Shown here: piece after piece, positions 34,277 to 43,689 of the stretch | Position numbering within the stretch: the first letter of the stretch is position 1 | How the letters are laid out: each line of letters begins with the position of its first letter | Source: Actinomycetota bacterium | GTDB lineage: Bacteria; Actinomycetota; Acidimicrobiia; Acidimicrobiales; Ilumatobacteraceae | Length of the DNA stretch: 64,000 nucleotides | Direction of reading: 5' to 3' | Assembly: GCA_026393535.1 (NCBI GenBank) | Contig: JAPKZY010000105.1 | Location: 1-64,000, forward strand | Notes under the pieces: model-generated | Told to the model about the DNA's origin: nothing | Database searches by the model: none | Seen by the model: only the letters and a program-made list of their open reading frames with translations | Translations under genes and position numbers: made by a program

Positions 34277-36151
34277 ATGCCGGTTGAACGTCCAGCGACA
34301 GGATCAGTTCCTACGTCACCAGGGTCGTATCAATTCAAAGATGAACTTGGTCGCGTCATTTATGTCGGCAAGGCGTCCAACTTGCGATCTCGCGTATCTA
34401 ACTATTTTCAAGATGTTACGCAGTTGCATCCGCGAACTGCCGCAATGGTCACTGCTGCGTATTCTCTTGAGTGGATTGAAGTGAGAAACGAAGTAGAAGC
34501 ACTGATTCTTGAATATTCGCTCATCAAGCAACATCGCCCTCGTTTTAATGTTCGCTTACGCGACGACAAGAGTTATCCGTTTCTGGCTGTGACACTTGAT
34601 GAAGAATGGCCACGTGCAGTTGTTATGCGTGGCGTTAGGAAGAAGGGCACCCGGTATTTCGGTCCATATCCGCACGCATGGGCAATTCGCGACACGTTAG
34701 ATCTGTTGCTGCGAACATTTCCTGTTCGAACCTGCAGTCAATCAAAATTCAATACTCACAACAAACTTGGTAAGCCTTGTCTGTTGTTTCACATTGAGAA
34801 GTGTTCTGGACCCTGCGTGGGAGAAGTTTCAGATACTGCGTATGCAGAATACGTAAAACAACTGTGCGCTTTTCTTGATGGCGATACTGATTCAGTAGTC
34901 ATGCAACTGCGTACAGAGATGCTGGAAGCCTCTAAGAACATGGAATACGAAAAGGCGGGTCGTATACGGGACCGTCTGAGCGGAGTAGAGCGTGCGCTTG
35001 AAAAACAGCAAATGGTGGGCGAGCGCGATGAAGATCTCGATGTCATCGGTCTAGTAGATGATGAACTAGAAGCTGCAGTGCAGGTGTTTTACGTACGCAA
35101 AGGACGTGTTGTCGGGCGTAAGGGTTTCATTTTGGACAAGGTGGAAGACTTATCGCCAGGCGGTCTTGTTGATCGAATATTGGAAGAGATGTACGGCGAC
35201 GAGCCAGCGTTAGGCGTTCCGTCACAGGTCTTAGTGCATGTTCTTCCAGATGATGCCATTACGTACACCGAATGGTTGACACATCTACGCGGCTCTGCTG
35301 TCCAGATTCGGGTTCCGCAACGCGGCGACAAGCGTGAATTACATGAAACCGTCACTGTAAATGCGCGAGAAGAGTTCGCCAGGCATCGCCTGCGTCGAGC
35401 GTCTGATCACAATTCACGAAGTCAGGCATTGACTGAATTGCAGCAACTGCTCAATCTTCCGATAGCGCCGTTGCGCATTGAGTGCTACGACATGGCCCAC
35501 TTGCACGGCACTGACTACGTGGGCTCCATGGTGGTTTTGGAAGATGGCATCCCGAACAAACGTGAATACCGGCGATTCGTAGTGAAGGAAGTGATTGGTA
35601 ACGACGACTATGCAGCCATGAAGGAAGTATTAACTCGCCGACTTCAGGCGTATCTCGACGCACGCAATGCGCCAGCTGCAGCCGATGGAGCTAAACCATC
35701 CAAGTTTTCATATCCGCCACAGTTGCTTTTGGTCGACGGCGGCAAAGGTCAACTGGGTGTCGCCGTTCAGGTGCTGGCCGACTTGGGGCTTACAGATGAA
35801 ATTCCTGTTGCTTCACTTGCGAAAAAGTTTGAAGAAGTTTTCGTGCCGGGACGACAGGAACCAATCATCATTCCGAGAGGTAGCGAAGCACTCTTCATGT
35901 TGCAACGAGTTCGAGACGAAGCGCACAGATTCGCCAATACGTTCCACAGGGAGTTACGCGGGAAACGGATGGTCTCATCGCAACTCGATGGAATTGTTGG
36001 TCTCGGAGAAGTTCGAGCAAAACGCTTAGTAAAAGAGATGAAGGGTGTCAACGCAGTAAAGAATGCGTCGCGTGAAGATTTGTCTCTCTTGTCTTGGTTG
36101 CCCTCTGCTGTAGCAGATGCCATTTACGTTCATTTCCATTCAGACATCTAG
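34277..36151 (+). CDS. uvrC: Excinuclease ABC subunit C
   Basis: Dual-incision nuclease of excision repair, 624 residues. The N-terminal GIY-YIG domain shows GSYQFKDELGRVIYVGKASN, followed by a UVR helix pair (EMLEASKNMEYEKAGRIRD), the RNase H-like C-terminal nuclease (ECYDMAHLHGTDYVGSMVV, LLLVDGGKGQLG) and a helix-hairpin-helix end (LDGIVGLGEVRAKRL). ATG 34277 lies 2 bases after the uvrA stop, so all three subunits can be made together. Confidence 0.96.
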   Translation: MPVERPATGSVPTSPGSYQFKDELGRVIYVGKASNLRSRVSNYFQDVTQLHPRTAAMVTAAYSLEWIEVRNEVEALILEYSLIKQHRPRFNVRLRDDKSYPFLAVTLDEEWPRAVVMRGVRKKGTRYFGPYPHAWAIRDTLDLLLRTFPVRTCSQSKFNTHNKLGKPCLLFHIEKCSGPCVGEVSDTAYAEYVKQLCAFLDGDTDSVVMQLRTEMLEASKNMEYEKAGRIRDRLSGVERALEKQQMVGERDEDLDVIGLVDDELEAAVQVFYVRKGRVVGRKGFILDKVEDLSPGGLVDRILEEMYGDEPALGVPSQVLVHVLPDDAITYTEWLTHLRGSAVQIRVPQRGDKRELHETVTVNAREEFARHRLRRASDHNSRSQALTELQQLLNLPIAPLRIECYDMAHLHGTDYVGSMVVLEDGIPNKREYRRFVVKEVIGNDDYAAMKEVLTRRLQAYLDARNAPAAADGAKPSKFSYPPQLLLVDGGKGQLGVAVQVLADLGLTDEIPVASLAKKFEEVFVPGRQEPIIIPRGSEALFMLQRVRDEAHRFANTFHRELRGKRMVSSQLDGIVGLGEVRAKRLVKEMKGVNAVKNASREDLSLLSWLPSAVADAIYVHFHSDI

Positions 36152-36160
36152 TGTGTAGAG

Positions 36161-36886
36161 ATGAGTGACAATGGTTTGTGGGACGAACATGCCCAGTGGT
36201 GGATCGACGGATTCACAAATGGCGCCGACCCTGAATATGTTGAGCAGATAATTCCACTTGCTGTTGAAGAACTTGCAGGCCGGGCTCATGTTCTTGACCT
36301 CGGTTGTGGCGACGGTCAAATTGCTCGCGCTTTGGCTGCGCAAGGGTCTGACGTTCTCGGAGTTGATCCGACTCAATTACATATCGATGTTGCGATAGAG
36401 CGTGGCGGTGGTCCCCGATACCTACTCGGTGGTGCCACAAACATTCCAGCCCCCGACAACTCCTTTGATGCTGTCGTTGCTTGTTTAGTGTTCGAGCACA
36501 TAGATCAAATGGATGATGCAATGACAGAAGTGGCGCGCGTCTTGAAGCCACATGGCCAATTCAGTTTTTTTCTTAATCATCCGTTGCTGCAAACACCAGG
36601 AAGTGGCTGGATTGACGACCACATCATTGACCCACCCGAGCAATATTGGAGAATAGGCCCGTATTTGGTGGAGACCGAATCGATTGAAGAAGTGGAAAAG
36701 GACGTGTACATCCGATTCATACATCGGCCTCTTAGTCGGTATGTCAATGCTCTGATTGCAAACGGTATGACTATTGAAAGAATGGTGGAGCCTTCACCGC
36801 CCGCTGGATTTCTAGCGAGAGCACCCGAATATGCATTGGCTCATACCGTTCCCCGTTTGTTGTATCTACGTTCAACCAAGCAATAA
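36161..36886 (+). CDS. Class I SAM-dependent methyltransferase
   Basis: Methyltransferase of 241 residues in the UbiE/Methyltransf_11 style. Motif I is HVLDLGCGDGQIARALAAQG, then LGVDPTQLHIDVA, and motif IV region DAVVACLVFEHIDQM with VARVLKPHGQFSFFLNHP. The opening LWDEHAQWWIDGFTNG resembles enzymes that methylate small polyketide or sugar substrates. It is inserted between uvrC and rapZ; the link to its neighbours is unclear. Confidence 0.82.
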   Translation: MSDNGLWDEHAQWWIDGFTNGADPEYVEQIIPLAVEELAGRAHVLDLGCGDGQIARALAAQGSDVLGVDPTQLHIDVAIERGGGPRYLLGGATNIPAPDNSFDAVVACLVFEHIDQMDDAMTEVARVLKPHGQFSFFLNHPLLQTPGSGWIDDHIIDPPEQYWRIGPYLVETESIEEVEKDVYIRFIHRPLSRYVNALIANGMTIERMVEPSPPAGFLARAPEYALAHTVPRLLYLRSTKQ

Positions 36887-36897
36887 CTTTCACCCTG

Positions 36898-36903
36898 TAG
36901 CCT
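36898..36903 (+). promoter_or_regulatory. Putative -10 box (TAGCCT) before rapZ
   Basis: TAGCCT lies 6 bases before the rapZ ATG at 36910. TANNNT match, no ribosome binding site. Confidence 0.35.
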
Positions 36904-36909
36904 TCGCTT

Positions 36910-37764
36910 ATGACTGACATCCTCGTTGTAACGGGACTCTCAGGTGGTGGACGTTCCCAAGCTGCTGACAGCTTGGAAGACATGGGCTGGTTTGTCGTCG
37001 ACAATCTGCCGGTTGTGTTAATCGACAAAGTTGTTGAGTTGTCAGGGGAAGCTGGCGGCGAGATCAATAAATTGTGTCTTGTAGTCGGCAACGCTCGCCA
37101 ACAAGCCGGAATACTCGGAGCTATTGAAACTCTTCGCTCTGAAGGACACAGAGTGAGGATCGTCTTTCTTGAAGCAACGACTCGTGAGTTGGTACGACGC
37201 TATGAAGCGACGCGACGTAAGCACCCATTAAGTGATGGAAGTCTTGGGTTAGAAGAAGTGATCGAGCGTGAGCGAGGCGCCATCGGAGAAGTGAAAGCCG
37301 CTGCCGACATCGTGATCGATACGACCGGACTCAATGTTCACCAATTGAAGAGTCAGTTGTCATCACTGTTTGGTACTGAAGACATCAAGGATTCTCTACA
37401 GGTGTCCGTCATGTCATTTGGTTTCAAACATGGTGTTCCTATCGACGTGGACATGATTCTTGACGTTCGTTTCTTGCCGAACCCGCACTGGGATGAAAAC
37501 TTGCGTCCACTCAGTGGTCTTGACCAATCCGTCAAGGACTATGTGCTGGCAACGTCTCTCGCTGCTGAATTCTCAGACAAGGTGAATAACCTCCTTGAGT
37601 TGATATTGCCGGCCTACGTGCAAGAGGGGCGAAGCTATTTCACCATCGGTATCGGATGTACCGGAGGACGGCACAGGTCCGTTGCTTTGGCAGGCCATAT
37701 TGCCGAAAGAATTGCTGAGATGGGCTATCAATTGCGCGTCACCCACCGCGATGTCAACCTCTAG
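36910..37764 (+). CDS. rapZ: RapZ/YvcJ-family nucleotide-binding protein
   Basis: P-loop protein of 284 residues. The N-terminal Walker A reads GLSGGGRSQA, with Arg in place of the usual Lys as in some actinobacterial members, and DMGWFVVDNLP follows. The C-terminal domain has SFGFKHGVPIDVDMILDVRFLPNP (spanning adjacent strands) and the IGCTGGRHRSVALA loop that binds a metabolite in RapZ. It follows uvrC as in mycobacteria, but the normal downstream partners yvcK and whiA are absent; gap comes next after 107 bases. RNA-adaptor function is known only for enterobacteria. Confidence 0.9.
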   Translation: MTDILVVTGLSGGGRSQAADSLEDMGWFVVDNLPVVLIDKVVELSGEAGGEINKLCLVVGNARQQAGILGAIETLRSEGHRVRIVFLEATTRELVRRYEATRRKHPLSDGSLGLEEVIERERGAIGEVKAAADIVIDTTGLNVHQLKSQLSSLFGTEDIKDSLQVSVMSFGFKHGVPIDVDMILDVRFLPNPHWDENLRPLSGLDQSVKDYVLATSLAAEFSDKVNNLLELILPAYVQEGRSYFTIGIGCTGGRHRSVALAGHIAERIAEMGYQLRVTHRDVNL

Positions 37765-37871
37765 AGGCCTCGCAATCTGAGCGGGCACTCGTCGTGCGAG
37801 GGCGGCGAACTAAGGTGTTGGGGCGGTTCGCCTCGAGCGAGCCCCACGATTCTTGATGAAAGGACCACATT

Positions 37872-38870
37872 GTGACTGTACGCGTTGGTATTAACGGATT
37901 TGGTCGAATCGGCCGCAACTTCTTTCGGGCAATTGCAGCCCGCGGTGCCGATATTGAGATTGTGGCAGTCAATGATCTGGGGTCTCTCAAGACGATGGCT
38001 CATCTTTTGAAATATGACTCAGTACTCGGCGTCCTTCCACACACAATCGAAGCCGTTGAAGGCGGGATCAGTGTTGATGGAAAAGTTCTGAAGGTTCTTA
38101 CAGAGCGTGACCCAAAGGCATTGCCGTGGGGAGCGTTAGGAGTTGATCTCGTCATTGAATCAACTGGAATTTTCACGGACCGCGACAAAGCAGCCATGCA
38201 TCTCGAAGGTGGCGCACCACTGGTTATTGTTTCCGCTCCGTCGAACGGTGCAGATGCCACAATCGTGTACGGCGTGAATCACAATGATTTCAAACGCGGT
38301 ACTCATACAGTCATTTCAAACGCCAGTTGCACAACCAACTGTTTCGTTCCGATGGTAAAAGTTCTCGATGACGCCTTTGGTGTCGAGAATGGTCTGATGA
38401 CCACGATTCATGCGTATACCGGTGATCAATCCTTGGTCGACGGGCCTCACAGCGATCTGCGTCGTGCCCGTGGAGCTGCGATCAATATCGTGCCCACAAG
38501 TACTGGCGCTGCACGTGCCACAAGCCTTGTCCTCGAATCAATGAAGGGCAAACTAGACGGAACTTCTTTGCGTGTACCAGTCCCAACCGGTTCGATTACA
38601 GATTTTGTCGCAAACTTAAAGAAGCCAGCATCGGTAGAGGAAATCAAAGCTGCTTTTAAGGCAGCTGCTGCTGGGCCATTGAAGGGCATTCTGGAATACA
38701 CGGATGCACCTATTGTGTCGAGCGACATTGTGACGAACTCTCACTCGTGCATTTTCGATAGCGACCTAACAATGAGCATGGGCTCTTTGGTCAAGGTTCT
38801 CGGCTGGTATGACAACGAGTGGGGCTATTCAAACCGACTTGTTGATCTTGCTTTGCACGTAGCTAAGTAG
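37872..38870 (+). CDS. gap: Glyceraldehyde-3-phosphate dehydrogenase
   Basis: Glycolytic enzyme of 332 residues. NAD-binding VGINGFGRIGRNFFRAI, catalytic Cys in SNASCTTNCFVP near residue 152, and WYDNEWGYSNRLVDL at the end. The GTG start at 37872 has GAAAGGA upstream. It is the first gene of gap-pgk-tpiA, with a 9-base gap to pgk. Confidence 0.96.
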   Translation: MTVRVGINGFGRIGRNFFRAIAARGADIEIVAVNDLGSLKTMAHLLKYDSVLGVLPHTIEAVEGGISVDGKVLKVLTERDPKALPWGALGVDLVIESTGIFTDRDKAAMHLEGGAPLVIVSAPSNGADATIVYGVNHNDFKRGTHTVISNASCTTNCFVPMVKVLDDAFGVENGLMTTIHAYTGDQSLVDGPHSDLRRARGAAINIVPTSTGAARATSLVLESMKGKLDGTSLRVPVPTGSITDFVANLKKPASVEEIKAAFKAAAAGPLKGILEYTDAPIVSSDIVTNSHSCIFDSDLTMSMGSLVKVLGWYDNEWGYSNRLVDLALHVAK

Positions 38871-38879
38871 GCGTTGCAC

Positions 38880-39995
38880 ATGGCGCGTGTCCCTGTACTA
38901 GAGGACCTCGGTGATATCGCTGGAAAGCGTGTTCTTGTTCGTACTGATTTTAATGTTCCGATGCACGGTCCCGATGATGCTCGCGAAATCTCTGATGATT
39001 TTCGTATCAAAGCGGCTTTGCCAACCATTGAATGGTTGACGAGTAGGGGAGCCACGGTCGTATGTGCCAGTCACCTCGGTCGTCCCAAAGGTAAACCTGT
39101 ACCGAAATATTCGATGGAGCCGATTCGTCGTCGATTGGCGGAACTGGCGCCTGGTGTCGAACTACTGGAGAATTTGCGTTTCAACGCTGGTGAAGAGGGG
39201 AACTCTCCGGAGTTCGTCGCGAGCCTTGTTAAGGGAATTGACTTGTATGTCAATGACGCTTTCGGTGCAGCACATCGCTCACATGCGTCGATCGTAGGAC
39301 CCCCGCGTTCCCTGCCGTCGGCAGCTGGGCGACTGCTGGAACGCGAAGTCGAGATTCTTGGTTCACTGCGCGATTCCCCGAAGCGACCTTTCGTTGCGGT
39401 GCTCGGAGGTGCAAAAGTCAGCGACAAGATTGGCGTTATCGAAGCACTTCTACGTGTCGTCGACGCTCTAGTGATTGGTGGAGGGATGTGCTTTACATTC
39501 CTCGCAGCAAAGGGGTACCCAGTCGGTGACTCATTGTGTGAACTTGACCAAATTGCAACATGTAGAAAGTTACTTGAGAATTCGAAACCAATTTATTTGC
39601 CAGAGGACATAAACGGTCTGGATGCCGATGGGCAGTTCGCTTCGTATGGTATTCGTTTGCCTGATGGCGCAAAAGGTCTCGATATCGGACCTGGTACCGC
39701 AGGCGCGTTTACTGACGTGATCATGGACGCACGCACAGTCTTTTGGAATGGTCCGATGGGAATGTTTGAGGACGCTCGTTTTGCTGCTGGCACGCGCACT
39801 GTCGCCGAAGCGATGGCGGCAACTAAAGCGTTTACAGTTGTGGGTGGTGGAGACAGCGCCGCGGCGCTTGCAACATTCGACTTGGATGATCAAATCGACC
39901 ACGTGTCCACCGGTGGTGGTGCATCATTAGAACTTCTCGAGTTGGGCGATCTTCCTGGCTTGGCCGCATTGAGAGGCGCTCCAAATGTCAAATAA
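38880..39995 (+). CDS. pgk: Phosphoglycerate kinase
   Basis: Makes ATP from 1,3-bisphosphoglycerate, 371 residues. KRVLVRTDFNVPM, CASHLGRPKGKPVPKYSM, the FAVLGGAKVSDKIGV hinge and VVGGGDSAAAL near the end are diagnostic. ATG 38880 is chosen; a TTG two codons earlier (38874) is possible. It is slightly shorter than the usual 390-400 residues. It overlaps tpiA by 11 bases. Confidence 0.95.
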   Translation: MARVPVLEDLGDIAGKRVLVRTDFNVPMHGPDDAREISDDFRIKAALPTIEWLTSRGATVVCASHLGRPKGKPVPKYSMEPIRRRLAELAPGVELLENLRFNAGEEGNSPEFVASLVKGIDLYVNDAFGAAHRSHASIVGPPRSLPSAAGRLLEREVEILGSLRDSPKRPFVAVLGGAKVSDKIGVIEALLRVVDALVIGGGMCFTFLAAKGYPVGDSLCELDQIATCRKLLENSKPIYLPEDINGLDADGQFASYGIRLPDGAKGLDIGPGTAGAFTDVIMDARTVFWNGPMGMFEDARFAAGTRTVAEAMAATKAFTVVGGGDSAAALATFDLDDQIDHVSTGGGASLELLELGDLPGLAALRGAPNVK

Positions 39996-40779
39996 TTCTC
40001 GTAAGCCGTTGATAAGCGGCAATTGGAAAATGAATCAGAATCACTTTGAAGCAATTCAGTGTGTGCAGAAGTTGGCGTACCTCGTGGGGAAAGACGATTT
40101 TGCGTCAGTCGACGTGAGCGTTCACCCGCCGTTTACGGATATTCGTAGTGTTCAGACTTTGATTGACGCCGACGACCTGAAGTTTCTGCTTGGTGCACAG
40201 CATTGTCATTTTGAAGACAAGGGAGCGTTCACGGGTGAAGTTGCACCTGTGTTCCTGGCCAAGCTAAGCGTGAAATACGTGATTTGTGGCCATAGCGAGC
40301 GGCGTGAATTGTTTGCTGAGACTGATGAGATTGTGCAGAAAAAGGTTTCAGCCATTCTTGCGAACAAGATGATTCCAATTGTGTGTGTTGGAGAGACTTT
40401 GGCAGAACGTGAGGAGAGCAAGACACTCGAAAAAGTGCTTGGGCAGTTGCGTGCGGGTCTTGCAAAACTCACTCCGGAACAGGTCGCGACAATCGTCGTC
40501 GCATACGAGCCAATATGGGCTATTGGTACTGGAAAAACAGCCACAACTGCCGATGCGCAGGAAGTATGCCATGCGATACGCCTAGAGATCGGCGTTTTAT
40601 TTGGTGCCGAGGCCGCTGCCGCCTTGCGAATTCAGTATGGTGGCTCTGTGAAGGCTGCAAATATTGCTGAATTAATGCGACAGACCGATATTGATGGCGC
40701 GTTGGTCGGGGGGGCGAGTCTTGATCCTGATGAGTTTGCTCGTATTGTTCAGTATCGCTTGCACGAAGAAGCCCTATGA
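39985..40779 (+). CDS. tpiA: Triosephosphate isomerase
   Basis: TIM-barrel isomerase of 264 residues. ISGNWKMNQNHFEAI with the active-site Asn and Lys, CGHSERRELF with the catalytic His, AYEPIWAIGTGKTA with the catalytic Glu, and IQYGGSVKAANI for phosphate. It overlaps pgk by 11 bases upstream and the ABC permease by 4 bases (ATGA) downstream, where most actinobacteria have secG. Confidence 0.96.
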   Translation: MSNNSRKPLISGNWKMNQNHFEAIQCVQKLAYLVGKDDFASVDVSVHPPFTDIRSVQTLIDADDLKFLLGAQHCHFEDKGAFTGEVAPVFLAKLSVKYVICGHSERRELFAETDEIVQKKVSAILANKMIPIVCVGETLAEREESKTLEKVLGQLRAGLAKLTPEQVATIVVAYEPIWAIGTGKTATTADAQEVCHAIRLEIGVLFGAEAAAALRIQYGGSVKAANIAELMRQTDIDGALVGGASLDPDEFARIVQYRLHEEAL

Positions 40780-41774
40780 CATCAACGATCGATTCTGTTC
40801 GCGATGACGGCACAGGTGTGCCTGTCACAGCATCGATCGTAGGTAAATCCCCACGTGAACTCGCGTGGAATAGATTCCGCAAAGATAAGTTTGCATTGTT
40901 CGCAGTCGGAGTTATCGCTTTTTATATCTTCGTAGCATTGTTCGCACCAATAATTTGCAGTGCTCTCGGCATCAGTCCTACGCGGTTGGATGGTCAGGCG
41001 CTAAATGATTACGGCTTGCCGGACGGTCCGTTTGGAAATATTTCGACTTCACATTTGCTAGGGGTTGAACCAGGAACAGGGCGCGACATCTTGGCTCGTC
41101 TGTTGTACGGAGCACGCGTGTCGCTGATGGTTGGCTTTATAGCAACTTTTCTAACAACAACTATCGGAGTTGTCCTTGGTGTGGTTGCTGGTTACAAGAG
41201 GGGGAAAATCGATGCTGTTATCGGCCGAATGACAGATTTGACTCTGGCTTTCCCATCGTTTCTTCTGATCATCGCTCTGACGCGTCCTTTTACTCAACGA
41301 CTTGAGTCGATCGGAGTTCCGGAAGGAAACCCGGCTCGACTGACTTACATCGTCTTGGTGTTGTCATTGTTTGGGTGGGTATATGTTGCGCGCGTTGTAC
41401 GTGGACAAACTTTGTCACTTCGTGAACGTGAGTTTGTTGAGGCAGCTCGCTCGTGTGGCGCTGGTAATTCTCACATCATCTTCAAAGAACTGCTTCCGAA
41501 TCTGTGGGCTCCGGTCATCGTGATTGTGTCGCTCAGTCTTCCTGGCTATGTCTCCACCGAGGCAACTCTGTCGTTCCTCGGCCTTGGCATGATCGCACCG
41601 GCAGCATCGTGGGGGGTCATGTTGGGAGACTCAGTGAAGTACTACCGAGCAGATCCCACGTATCTGTTTATTCCAGGAATCGCTCTCATCGTTCTGGTGT
41701 TGGCTTTCAACATCGTCGGGGACGCTGTTAGGGATGCCTTAGACCCTAAGGGTGATCGACAGAACCTGTTGTAG
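40776..41774 (+). CDS. ABC transporter permease (DppC/OppC type)
   Basis: Inner-membrane permease of 332 residues with an N-terminal transmembrane helix (about residues 45-65), a periplasmic loop, then five helices. The binding-protein-dependent permease signature with the EAA loop is EAARSCGAGNSHIIFKELLP, and ARLLYGARVSLMVGF opens the core. The ATG overlaps the tpiA stop, so this transporter is coupled to glycolytic genes. Substrate is likely a peptide or related compound. Confidence 0.88.
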   Translation: MTSTIDSVRDDGTGVPVTASIVGKSPRELAWNRFRKDKFALFAVGVIAFYIFVALFAPIICSALGISPTRLDGQALNDYGLPDGPFGNISTSHLLGVEPGTGRDILARLLYGARVSLMVGFIATFLTTTIGVVLGVVAGYKRGKIDAVIGRMTDLTLAFPSFLLIIALTRPFTQRLESIGVPEGNPARLTYIVLVLSLFGWVYVARVVRGQTLSLREREFVEAARSCGAGNSHIIFKELLPNLWAPVIVIVSLSLPGYVSTEATLSFLGLGMIAPAASWGVMLGDSVKYYRADPTYLFIPGIALIVLVLAFNIVGDAVRDALDPKGDRQNLL

Positions 41775-41802
41775 GTCATAACTGGCCAATTTTCAGGCTA
41801 GG

Positions 41803-41808
41803 TACAAT
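41803..41808 (+). promoter_or_regulatory. Putative -10 box (TACAAT) for the binding-protein gene
   Basis: TACAAT in the 99-base gap before the lipoprotein gene, leaving a leader of about 60 bases with GGGGAG at 41862-41867. No convincing -35. It would give the binding protein a promoter separate from the upstream permease. Confidence 0.35.
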
Positions 41809-41873
41809 GGTTCTGGCACTTGATTGTTTCTAGTAAGTTATGGGAAAGCAACGAATGCTTTGGGGAGATAATC

Positions 41874-43592
41874 ATGAAGAAAAAATCAATCTTTGGGGCG
41901 ATTGGTTTGGGGCTTGTCGCCTCAGTCATCGCCGCATCGTGTGGTGGAAGCAGCTCAAGTAGCAGTTCTGGCGGCGCACCGAAAAAAGGTGGCACTGTCC
42001 ATATCTTGTCGATGGGCGAGCAGATTGCTCACCTTGACCCGCAGCGTAACTACACCGGCACAGACCTTGCGTTTGCAGCGTCAACAATGCAACGCACACT
42101 TACTTCGTACAAGTACGCAGAGGGTGATGCGGGATCAGAAGTCACAGCTGACCTTGCTACTGATACCGGGACAGTGTCAAACGAAGGTAAGACCTGGGCT
42201 TTTACGCTCGGTGACGGCGGAACGTTTGAAGACGGTTCGGCTATTACTTGTGCAGACGTCGCTTACGGTGTTTCTCGTACATTCGCAACGGACATCATTA
42301 CCGACGGACCAACCTATGCGATCTCGTACCTCGACGTTGCGGATTATCCAGGACCGTACAAGGCAACTGCTGATCAGCAGGCAGCTTTTGATAAGGCCGT
42401 TAATTGCGTCGACAAGACAATTACTTTCAACTTGAAAGTGCCAGTAGCGGACTTTAACTACACCACAACTCTTACTTCCTTCAGCCCAGTGCCGAAGGCT
42501 CTCGATACTGGTGAAAAGTACGACATGAAGCCAGTTTCTTCTGGACCATACAAGATTGAAAGTTACGAAATCGGCAAGTCTCTCGTCCTTGTTCGTAACG
42601 ACAAGTGGGACCAGGCTTCTGACCCAATCCGTCATGCCTATGCAGATTCGATCGTGTATGAATTCGGTCTTGACCCTTCAGTAATCGATGAGCGCATGAT
42701 CAAGGATGCTGGCGATGACCAGTTTGCAGTCTCTGAATCAATTCAGCCTGAAAACTTGCCAACAATCTTCGATGACGAAGCTTTTAAGAGCCGCCGCGTT
42801 GACTACTACGACCCATTCGTGTCGTACACAAACCTCAGCGTCAAGAACTTGTCATGTCTCGATGTACGTAAAGCTCTCTACCTTGCCCTTGACCGCGATG
42901 CGTTGCGCAAGGCCGGTGGCGGACCGTACACAGGTGACTATGCAGATGGATTCATCAAACCAGCACTCGCTCTTGACTATGCAAAGTCAAAAATGCTTGA
43001 CGGTTTGAATTCAGACGGAACTGCAAACGTCGAAGCTGCTCAAGCAGCGATGGACGCAGCAAAAGCAAGTTGCCCAGATGTTGCTAAGCATGCAGCTGAT
43101 GGATTGGTCTACTACTACCCAGACACCCCAGTGTGGGCCAAGGCAATTGCAATTTGGATCGAATCAGAAGCGAAAGTAGGAATAACCATTAAGGGTAGTC
43201 CTGTAGAAGCTTCGAAGTACTGGCCGACAGTTATGAACCCAGACACTAACTACGACATTGTTCGTGGTGGTTGGGCTCCAGACTGGGCGAACGCTTCAAC
43301 TGTGATTCCAGAGTTGTTCGCAACATCAGGTGGATTCAACCTCACCCGTAATGCCGATGATCCTGACTACGCAGCATTCGATGCCGCTGTTACCGCAGCC
43401 AAGGCAGACCTTGATCGCGCGTCTCAGGGTAAGAAGTGGCAGGCGCTCAACCAGTACGTGGTCGACCGCTTGTGGGCACTGCCCGGAACATTCTTGAAGT
43501 CACAATCAATATGGGGCTCAAAAGTAGGTAACACCTACCAATGGGGTCCATACGGTTCCTTCAACTTCGGTGAACTCAGTATCAATTCGTAA
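41874..43592 (+). CDS. Peptide/opine-type ABC transporter substrate-binding lipoprotein
   Basis: Extracellular solute-binding protein family 5, 572 residues. It opens with KKKS, a hydrophobic stretch and the lipobox VIAASC, Cys23 being the lipidation site, followed by a serine-rich linker. KKGGTVHILSMGEQIAHLDP begins the mature fold; LRVNDKW-like LVLVRNDKWDQASDP and SCLDVRKALYLALDRDALRK are typical. The frame opens at 41820, but ATG 41874 with GGGGAG upstream gives the signal peptide directly at the start. It is flanked by a promoter candidate and a strong hairpin. Confidence 0.92.
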   Translation: MKKKSIFGAIGLGLVASVIAASCGGSSSSSSSGGAPKKGGTVHILSMGEQIAHLDPQRNYTGTDLAFAASTMQRTLTSYKYAEGDAGSEVTADLATDTGTVSNEGKTWAFTLGDGGTFEDGSAITCADVAYGVSRTFATDIITDGPTYAISYLDVADYPGPYKATADQQAAFDKAVNCVDKTITFNLKVPVADFNYTTTLTSFSPVPKALDTGEKYDMKPVSSGPYKIESYEIGKSLVLVRNDKWDQASDPIRHAYADSIVYEFGLDPSVIDERMIKDAGDDQFAVSESIQPENLPTIFDDEAFKSRRVDYYDPFVSYTNLSVKNLSCLDVRKALYLALDRDALRKAGGGPYTGDYADGFIKPALALDYAKSKMLDGLNSDGTANVEAAQAAMDAAKASCPDVAKHAADGLVYYYPDTPVWAKAIAIWIESEAKVGITIKGSPVEASKYWPTVMNPDTNYDIVRGGWAPDWANASTVIPELFATSGGFNLTRNADDPDYAAFDAAVTAAKADLDRASQGKKWQALNQYVVDRLWALPGTFLKSQSIWGSKVGNTYQWGPYGSFNFGELSINS

Positions 43593-43610
43593 TTGACACT
43601 ATGAACTAGA

Positions 43611-43645
43611 AAATGGGGGTGACGGCAACGCCGTCACCCCCATTT
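43611..43645 (+). terminator. Perfect 16-bp hairpin after the binding-protein gene
   Basis: Arms 43611-43626 and 43630-43645 are fully complementary around an AAC loop, with the core GGGGGTGACGGC. A T-rich tract (TTTCTATTCGATTTCTTATT) follows. It is an intrinsic terminator, or a partial terminator and 3' stabiliser that keeps binding-protein mRNA above permease mRNA. It is 44 bases before the next gene of the same transporter. Confidence 0.85.
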
Positions 43646-43689
43646 CTATTCGATTTCTTATTTCTCTCTTATTCTCATAGGATTTTGTC

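Noticed and set aside
43611-43645. Hairpin as part of a CRISPR or mobile-element end
   Set aside because: It is a single copy with no direct repeats or target duplication nearby; a terminator-type hairpin explains it.
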